Source: Deltaproteobacteria bacterium (GTDB lineage Bacteria > Desulfobacterota > Desulfobacteria > Desulfobacterales > JAUVVS01). Taken from it: a stretch of 9,369 bases of DNA. The stretch spans positions 1 to 9,369 of the forward strand of contig JAUVVS010000046.1 of assembly GCA_030604545.1 (NCBI GenBank), written 5' to 3'. Below are positions 6,245 to 9,369 of the stretch, in pieces. Position numbers and translations under genes: made by a program. Under the pieces are notes generated by a model. That model saw only the letters and a list, made by a program, of their open reading frames with translations. It did not search any database and was not told the DNA's origin. The first letter of the stretch is position 1, and the number at the start of each line of letters is the position of its first letter.

Positions 6245-6649
6245 TTATTTTTTGACTTCGGAATCAGTTCTAGTGTGTGCACCTGCACCGGCCCTTGCTA
6301 GATTCTCCTGGATCTTGTCAAAGTCAAATCCATGGTCGCGGAGTGATTGGATGCGATCTCTCATATCATCAGATAGGGCGCGTTTTGCCATCTCATCAAT
6401 GAGTTCCTCATACTGAGGAATGATACTTTCAAATACGCAATCCCTCTCAATACAAATGGTTGGCAAAACCTTGACACTGAGTTCCATGAACTTGCCGATT
6501 CCGTCTTTGTTCTTTATAGACCATTCTGTGTATTCGATCATATCCTGGACATCTGTAGGCAAGGCTGCAATGGATTCCATCATGTAACCACAAGCGGCAC
6601 ACTGCACTGAATCCAGGGTTACAACATCGATATTTAATTTATCTGCCAT
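6245..6649 (-). CDS. Thioredoxin-fold protein linked to the methyltransferase
   Basis: Predicted 134-residue soluble protein. A CAAC active-site-like motif (Cys17, Cys20) follows the first strand, and VLPTICIERDC supplies the thioredoxin-fold cis-proline (Pro63) plus two more cysteines (Cys66, Cys71). After about residue 90 a charged helical extension ends in a polar tail. Start ATG at 6649 has a perfect AAGGAGG site. It begins 28 bases after the TAA that ends the seleno-methyltransferase when the TGA is read through, so the two form a tight operon. The likely role is thiol/disulfide exchange or a disulfide relay serving the methyltransferase or its corrinoid partner; this is inferred from fold and position. 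I cannot name a specific family. Confidence 0.75.
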   Translation of the reverse strand: MADKLNIDVVTLDSVQCAACGYMMESIAALPTDVQDMIEYTEWSIKNKDGIGKFMELSVKVLPTICIERDCVFESIIPQYEELIDEMAKRALSDDMRDRIQSLRDHGFDFDKIQENLARAGAGAHTRTDSEVKK

Positions 6650-6677
6650 GAATCGTATCCTCCTTTCTTAGTTTTTT

Positions 6678-7712
6678 TTAGTAAGATTCCGGATACTTGG
6701 CGTAATATTGATAATACCAGTCCAGAGCTTCAATTGCCTGATCCATATGTTCCACCGGAACATCGTATGGCATGTCTCACCCAGGTGCGAATGTATAGCC
6801 TTCGTGGCCACCCGCTGCGATACTTACAATGGCATCCTCTCTCGGAGAGAGCAGGCCCAGACTAAGGGCAAGAGTCAGCTTCAGGTTGCCGCCGAAACCT
6901 ACTTTATATTTTCGCGCCAGGTCGCGGATGAAGTTCATATTCATCTGTTCATCGATGGCAAAACCGTGGGTACCAACTTTACAAACCTCTACCATGACCT
7001 TAGTCGCATCACCACAAATAAAAAAGGACGAAGTGGTACCGGAATCGTTGATTATCTTGGTTGACGCCTGGCAGTTTGGAGTTACGTACTCCCGGAAAGT
7101 TTCCGGTCTGATCTGGGAAGCCACAGGATCCACATTGGCGATGATATCACATCCCATCTCAACATAGAATTCTGCTGCTCTCGCGCCAATCTCACCGGCG
7201 AATTTGCATACTTCTGCGGCAAATTCCTTATGTTTATAAACATCCGTAAAAATGCGAACGCCGGCCAGATGAGCGCCTAAAGTCAAGGGACCACAAAAAA
7301 GACCCATCAAACAGCAGTCCAGCTCGTCAAGTTGGGGTCTGGCAATCCTTGCCGCCTCATAGAGTACCGGCCACCGGCCCGATTCTTTTGTGGGGAGCTT
7401 GAGCCCTGCGTCGGCAGGCGTCTTGTCAGAACATGGATGGGTCGTCACAGATGGAACATTGTCCGGCCACCATTTTAGGTCGCATCCCACAGAGTTGGCC
7501 TCTACGGAAAGGTCAAATACCAGGGGAATCCCATCTGCTTTATACCTTTTCGCTGCATTAACCACACCTTTTGCCAGGAGCTCAGGATCTTTCAACATCT
7601 TGTCCGCAGGTTCATTAATTAGAAAGGCGCAATGAACTCCAGCATAAGGAACCCAAGGGGGAGTATCAGTTCTTTTTCCCCTATAAGCATCTATTAACTT
7701 CTGTTTGGCCAT
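6678..7712 (-). CDS. Selenocysteine-containing MtaA/uroporphyrinogen decarboxylase-family corrinoid methyltransferase
   Basis: Predicted 344-residue TIM-barrel protein of the UroD/MtaA/MtbA/CmuA family, which transfers methyl groups between corrinoid proteins and thiol acceptors using a zinc site. An in-frame TGA at 6777-6779 (residue 312) is read here as selenocysteine: the residues before and after read PG-U-DMPYDVPVE, and relatives have Cys at that point, the C-terminal zinc ligand. Translation continues 32 codons to TAA, giving the family's normal length and leaving 28 bases to the next gene; stopping at TGA would give 311 residues and lose the last helix. A SECIS-like hairpin follows the TGA. 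The other conserved ligand is Cys233 in FFICGDAT; the usual His two residues earlier is Phe231, a variant I recall from a UroD-like subfamily. Start ATG at 7712 has AAGGAGG 8 bases upstream. Substrate unknown. A disabling Cys-to-stop mutation is the main alternative. Confidence 0.87.
6743..6770 (-). promoter_or_regulatory. Bacterial SECIS element
   Basis: In the - strand mRNA, beginning 6 bases after the UGA, CCAUA (6770-6766) pairs with UAUGG (6747-6743), a CGA bulge (6765-6763) intervenes, and UGUUCC (6762-6757) pairs with GGAACA (6753-6748), closing a GGU loop (6756-6754). The loop begins 20 bases after the UGA. Bacterial SECIS hairpins read by SelB lie directly downstream of the UGA and carry G/GU in the apical loop at about this distance, as in E. 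coli fdhF. The hairpin is wholly within coding sequence. Confidence 0.8.
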
Positions 7713-7806
7713 GTGTTACCTCCTTCTTTGTAAGGTGTTATTTTTCGTTTATCTACGAACTCTTTTCCCTTACCTAAATTTTTCACCTCCTTTCTTTAGA
7801 TATTTA

Positions 7807-7858
7807 TTAGCTAAGTTAGTGCTCATCATATTTTTTTCAGAGCATGTGTTCTAGCTAA
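7807..7858. promoter_or_regulatory. Composite inverted repeat in the methyltransferase promoter region
   Basis: TTAGCTA-N6-TGCTC (7807-7824) is mirrored by GAGCA-N7-TAGCTAA (7840-7858), a two-part dyad. The space between its inner halves holds, on the - strand, TATGAT (7825-7830), a good -10-like hexamer, with no convincing -35. The site is about 100-150 bases upstream of the seleno-methyltransferase start. Next to it lie two direct GATTACAA copies at 7866-7873 and 7877-7884, 11 bases apart. This suggests an operator-controlled promoter with a long leader; a leader RNA hairpin is the alternative. The rest of the gap 7713-7806 holds a second purine-rich AAAGGAGG at about 7787-7794 without a well-placed start. 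Confidence 0.4.
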
Positions 7859-7932
7859 CCCTCGTGATTACAAATTGATTACAACAGAAACAACTATTAG
7901 TCAAATCAAAATTTCTATCTCTCATTTATAAT

Positions 7933-7963
7933 AAAAAATCAAGCTGTTATGACTTTACATAAC
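7933..7963 (-). terminator. Weak terminator-like hairpin after the DUF2284 gene
   Basis: On the - strand GTTATG and CATAAC (7946-7963) form a 6-bp stem with a 6-base loop, followed within 8 bases by six T residues (7938-7933). It lies just past the stop codon at 7969. The stem is AT-rich, so termination may be partial. Confidence 0.4.
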
Positions 7964-7968
7964 TTCAT

Positions 7969-8565
7969 TCATTCAACGAGGATAATACCATAGTAATTAA
8001 AAGATTCACTTCTGTGTTTTGCAACTTTTGAAGTCTTTCCAAGATTCTGAAGCGTTCCAATCACGTCAATGGAAAAGGATTCAACAGAAGGCCTCCTCTC
8101 TTTAGGAAAACGGCAATCATCCGGATAGGTGCACTCTTTGCAAAGGGCACAGGTTTCGCCAACCAGGCTGAAAGCCTTGTAATATCCTTCCAGAAAGAGT
8201 AAACGCTCTAAGCTTATTGTCCCTTTCCAGTAACGTACCTGGTTAGCCCTTTTTTTACCGTTATCAAGATAAAAATCAGGACAACTCTGATTCCCTACAA
8301 GAAGAAGCGCTATGGAATATTCTCTAAGGATAGCGCGAACCTTTTCCGGACCAGGTGTGGCAGGTGGACAACACCAGTTTGTATTATAACGGTTACAACC
8401 GTAGCAACATTTCAAGTGAACCCATTCTGCAACAGCAATTTCCTCAATGTTAAATGGAAAAATCGCTTTTATTCCATAATCATTTCCCTTTTTAAGAAGG
8501 CTTTGAATTAGCGAATGGGATATACCCTCATTATTTTTAAAGGGTACAACTTTTTCAGTTTGCAT
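7969..8565 (-). CDS. DUF2284-family cysteine-rich predicted metal-binding protein
   Basis: Predicted 198-residue soluble protein with the DUF2284 signature. An N-terminal cluster has KCCYGCNRY followed by WCCPP (Cys53, 54, 57, 65, 66), and a second cluster ETCALCKECTYPDDCRFP has Cys139, 142, 145 and 151, spaced like an iron-sulfur cluster site. The family is common in anaerobes and is thought to bind metal; its reaction is not established. I choose the ATG at 8565 because GGAG lies 9 bases before it and it starts 4 bases after the upstream stop; an ATG at 8580 would overlap the upstream gene by 11 bases and has AAAGG directly against the codon. The C-terminus is complete. It is linked to the DUF6951-like gene and may serve corrinoid or methyltransferase redox chemistry (inference). 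Confidence 0.85.
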   Translation of the reverse strand: MQTEKVVPFKNNEGISHSLIQSLLKKGNDYGIKAIFPFNIEEIAVAEWVHLKCCYGCNRYNTNWCCPPATPGPEKVRAILREYSIALLLVGNQSCPDFYLDNGKKRANQVRYWKGTISLERLLFLEGYYKAFSLVGETCALCKECTYPDDCRFPKERRPSVESFSIDVIGTLQNLGKTSKVAKHRSESFNYYGIILVE

Positions 8566-8569
8566 GAAA

Positions 8570-8941
8570 TTATTCTCCATCCTTTGATTCTAATTCAAAC
8601 TTTATCCTCACTTCCCGTGGCAGAGCCATCTCCATTGCCACTTCAGCGGCTTTCAAGATAGCTACGGGAATGGGACAAGAGGGATGACACCCTGCACGCT
8701 CCGCGGAAAGAAAAACCGGATTCCGTCTTACAGGCACGAATAGCTCGCTCAATGTAATTTTTTTTAGCGACTTTGATATTCGCTGAATTTGTTTGCACTC
8801 TGAACCGTCAATCTTGAGTGTTACCAACTTTTTATTCTGCTTGCGTGCTTTAACAACACAAGAAAATCCACAGATTCCGGGTTCTACGGCCATGCATATA
8901 TCATTGGACTTATCGCCACGCTGTTGTTCTATTGTTTTCAT
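8570..8941 (-). CDS. DUF6951-like small protein
   Basis: Predicted 123-residue protein. It has an N-terminal VEPGICGFSCVVKA (Cys24, Cys28), a central alternating segment VTLKIDGSECKQIQRISKSLKKI, and a C-terminal GCHPSCPIPVAILKAAEVAMEMALP followed by a final strand VRIKFEL. This matches my recollection of DUF6951, often near corrinoid-dependent methyltransferases in anaerobes; no reaction is known to me. Conserved-looking Cys, His and CP motifs suggest a metal or cofactor site. The ATG at 8941 (after an upstream in-frame TTG at 8947) is preferred because GGAAA lies about 7 bases before it. The start codon touches the end of the 8940-9025 inverted repeat, so its ribosome binding site lies within repeat DNA. 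The downstream DUF2284 gene follows at once. Confidence 0.68.
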   Translation of the reverse strand: MKTIEQQRGDKSNDICMAVEPGICGFSCVVKARKQNKKLVTLKIDGSECKQIQRISKSLKKITLSELFVPVRRNPVFLSAERAGCHPSCPIPVAILKAAEVAMEMALPREVRIKFELESKDGE

Positions 8942-9025
8942 TGACAATTTCCGATTGAAGATTTAAATTTAATAAAATTATTTTTCATTCTTCAATCTAC
9001 AATCTGCAATCTTCAATAGTCAATC
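8940..9025. repeat. Heptad inverted repeat (CAATC/GATTG units) between the RACo-like and DUF6951-like genes
   Basis: The right side is five consecutive 7-base units from 8991 to 9025: TTCAATC, TACAATC, TGCAATC, TTCAATA and GTCAATC. The left side from 8940 carries inverted counterparts (ATTGACA, then ATTGAAG, then ATTTAAA), so the two sides form an imperfect dyad around an AT-rich centre. The region fills the gap between two genes on the same strand. It resembles short dispersed intergenic repeats rather than a CRISPR array, and no open frame lies inside. Confidence 0.65.
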
Positions 9026-9031
9026 CAAACT

Positions 9032-9369
9032 CTACTTTTGGTGGAGAATTTCATCAGGTACAATTCCCTCTAAGTGCGGAAATTCGTCCGTCATATGCGG
9101 TATCTGCAGGGCTTCCATAAACTCGTCCTGAAAATTGCCTTCCACCGTCAGCTCGATATACTCCACATTTCGAGAAACCCAGTTGGCTTCCTTGCGTTTG
9201 TCACGATTTAAAAGCGCTGCCCTGCATCCATCTCCTGCGGCATTTCCCACGGACAGGATCTTTTCGATTTCACAATCAGGGAAGAGTCCCATGACAAGGG
9301 CCTTCTCACGGTCCACGTGGGTTCCGAAGGCGCCTGCGATCTTTACCTTATCAACTTTTTCCAGACCCA
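9032..9369 (-). CDS. C-terminal part of a RACo-type corrinoid-activation protein (DUF4445/ASKHA ATPase)
   Basis: The frame is open to the window edge, so the gene is 5'-partial; 111 complete codons plus a stop (TAG) are present. The sequence KIAGAFGTHVDREKALVMG, then IPDCE-like FPDCEIEK, VGNAAGDGCRAALLNRDKR and VEYIELTVEGNFQDEFMEAL is the typical C-terminus of reductive activators of corrinoid proteins (RACo, RamA-like), which use ATP to drive one-electron reduction of inactive Co(II) corrinoid back to Co(I). The N-terminal [2Fe-2S] ferredoxin domain and most of the ATPase fold lie outside the window. A GTG at 9316 is internal, not a start, because homology continues upstream of it. Its presence at the head of this strand supports a corrinoid methyl-transfer system whose corrinoid protein is probably just beyond the edge. 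Confidence 0.88.
   Translation of the reverse strand, partial: GLEKVDKVKIAGAFGTHVDREKALVMGLFPDCEIEKILSVGNAAGDGCRAALLNRDKRKEANWVSRNVEYIELTVEGNFQDEFMEALQIPHMTDEFPHLEGIVPDEILHQK

Noticed and set aside
6777..6779. TGA as the true stop of a 311-residue methyltransferase, or as a sign of a recoded genetic code
   Set aside because: The downstream 32 codons keep the family pattern and a SECIS-like hairpin follows, while other genes here (zinc ribbon, thioredoxin-reductase-like, DUF2284) end normally at TGA, so TGA is not reassigned throughout.
7694..7786. 30-codon GTG-initiated leader peptide overlapping the start of the methyltransferase
   Set aside because: The AAAGGAGG lies directly against the GTG with no spacing, the peptide has no recognisable composition such as a run of regulatory codons, and short open frames occur by chance.
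7713..7968. Cobalamin riboswitch upstream of the methyltransferase
   Set aside because: No B12-box-like conserved core was seen on either strand; only the dyad and direct repeats described.
8991..9025. CRISPR-like array
   Set aside because: The units are 7 bases long, contiguous and without spacers; this is a short tandem repeat.

Overview
The window looks like part of an anaerobic, corrinoid-using bacterium, most likely a Desulfobacterota-type organism. The inference rests on gene content (C-terminus of a corrinoid-activating ATPase, a MtaA/uroporphyrinogen-decarboxylase-like methyltransferase, a CbiR-like cobamide-remodelling enzyme, DUF2284, two CobW-type GTPases, a set of thioredoxin-like proteins), moderate-to-low GC, strong AAGGAGG ribosome binding sites, and short 7-8 bp tandem/inverted repeats between genes. 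I cannot assign a species.

Layout. One gene, a CbiR-like TIM-barrel protein (75-908), is on the + strand. Everything else is on the - strand, so read it from the right. The 3' part of a RACo-type corrinoid-activation protein enters at 9369 and ends at 9032. A heptad inverted repeat (8940-9025) follows, then a DUF6951-like protein and a DUF2284 Cys-rich protein with nearly contiguous reading frames, then a weak terminator. A roughly 250-base regulatory gap (7713-7964) precedes the main gene, a MtaA/UroD-family methyltransferase (6678-7712), followed by a thioredoxin-like protein and a GC-rich hairpin terminator (6210-6231). A 150-bp MITE-like inverted repeat (5973-6122) separates this from a second run: zinc-ribbon protein, Thioredoxin_3-type mini-thioredoxin, CobW-type GTPase, ABM-domain protein and thioredoxin-reductase-like flavoprotein. 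A PadR-family regulator with its own promoter and palindromic operator comes next, then a second CobW-type GTPase that converges on cbiR.

Central result. The methyltransferase frame appears to stop at a TGA at 6777-6779, but continues in frame for 32 more codons to a TAA. The sequence across the TGA reads PG-(TGA)-DMPYD, exactly where the MtaA/MtbA/UroD-like family has its C-terminal zinc-ligand cysteine (PGCD). A hairpin with a GGU apical loop begins 6 bases after the TGA (stem of 5 + 6 bp). This is the expected look of a bacterial SECIS element and a selenocysteine codon. I therefore call a 344-residue selenoprotein in which a zinc-ligand Cys is Sec; in addition the usual His of the HxC motif is Phe (FIC).

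How the genes may work together (inference): the seleno-methyltransferase would move methyl groups to or from a corrinoid protein encoded outside the window; the RACo-like protein would reactivate the corrinoid reductively; CbiR could remodel scavenged cobamides; the CobW-type GTPases could supply metal; and the thioredoxin-like proteins with the atypical reductase could keep the thiol/selenol centre reduced. The PadR regulator, with an N-terminal CPC motif, is a candidate local regulator. No corrinoid-binding protein, selA/selB/selC, tRNA, rRNA, CRISPR array, transposase or B12 riboswitch was seen.
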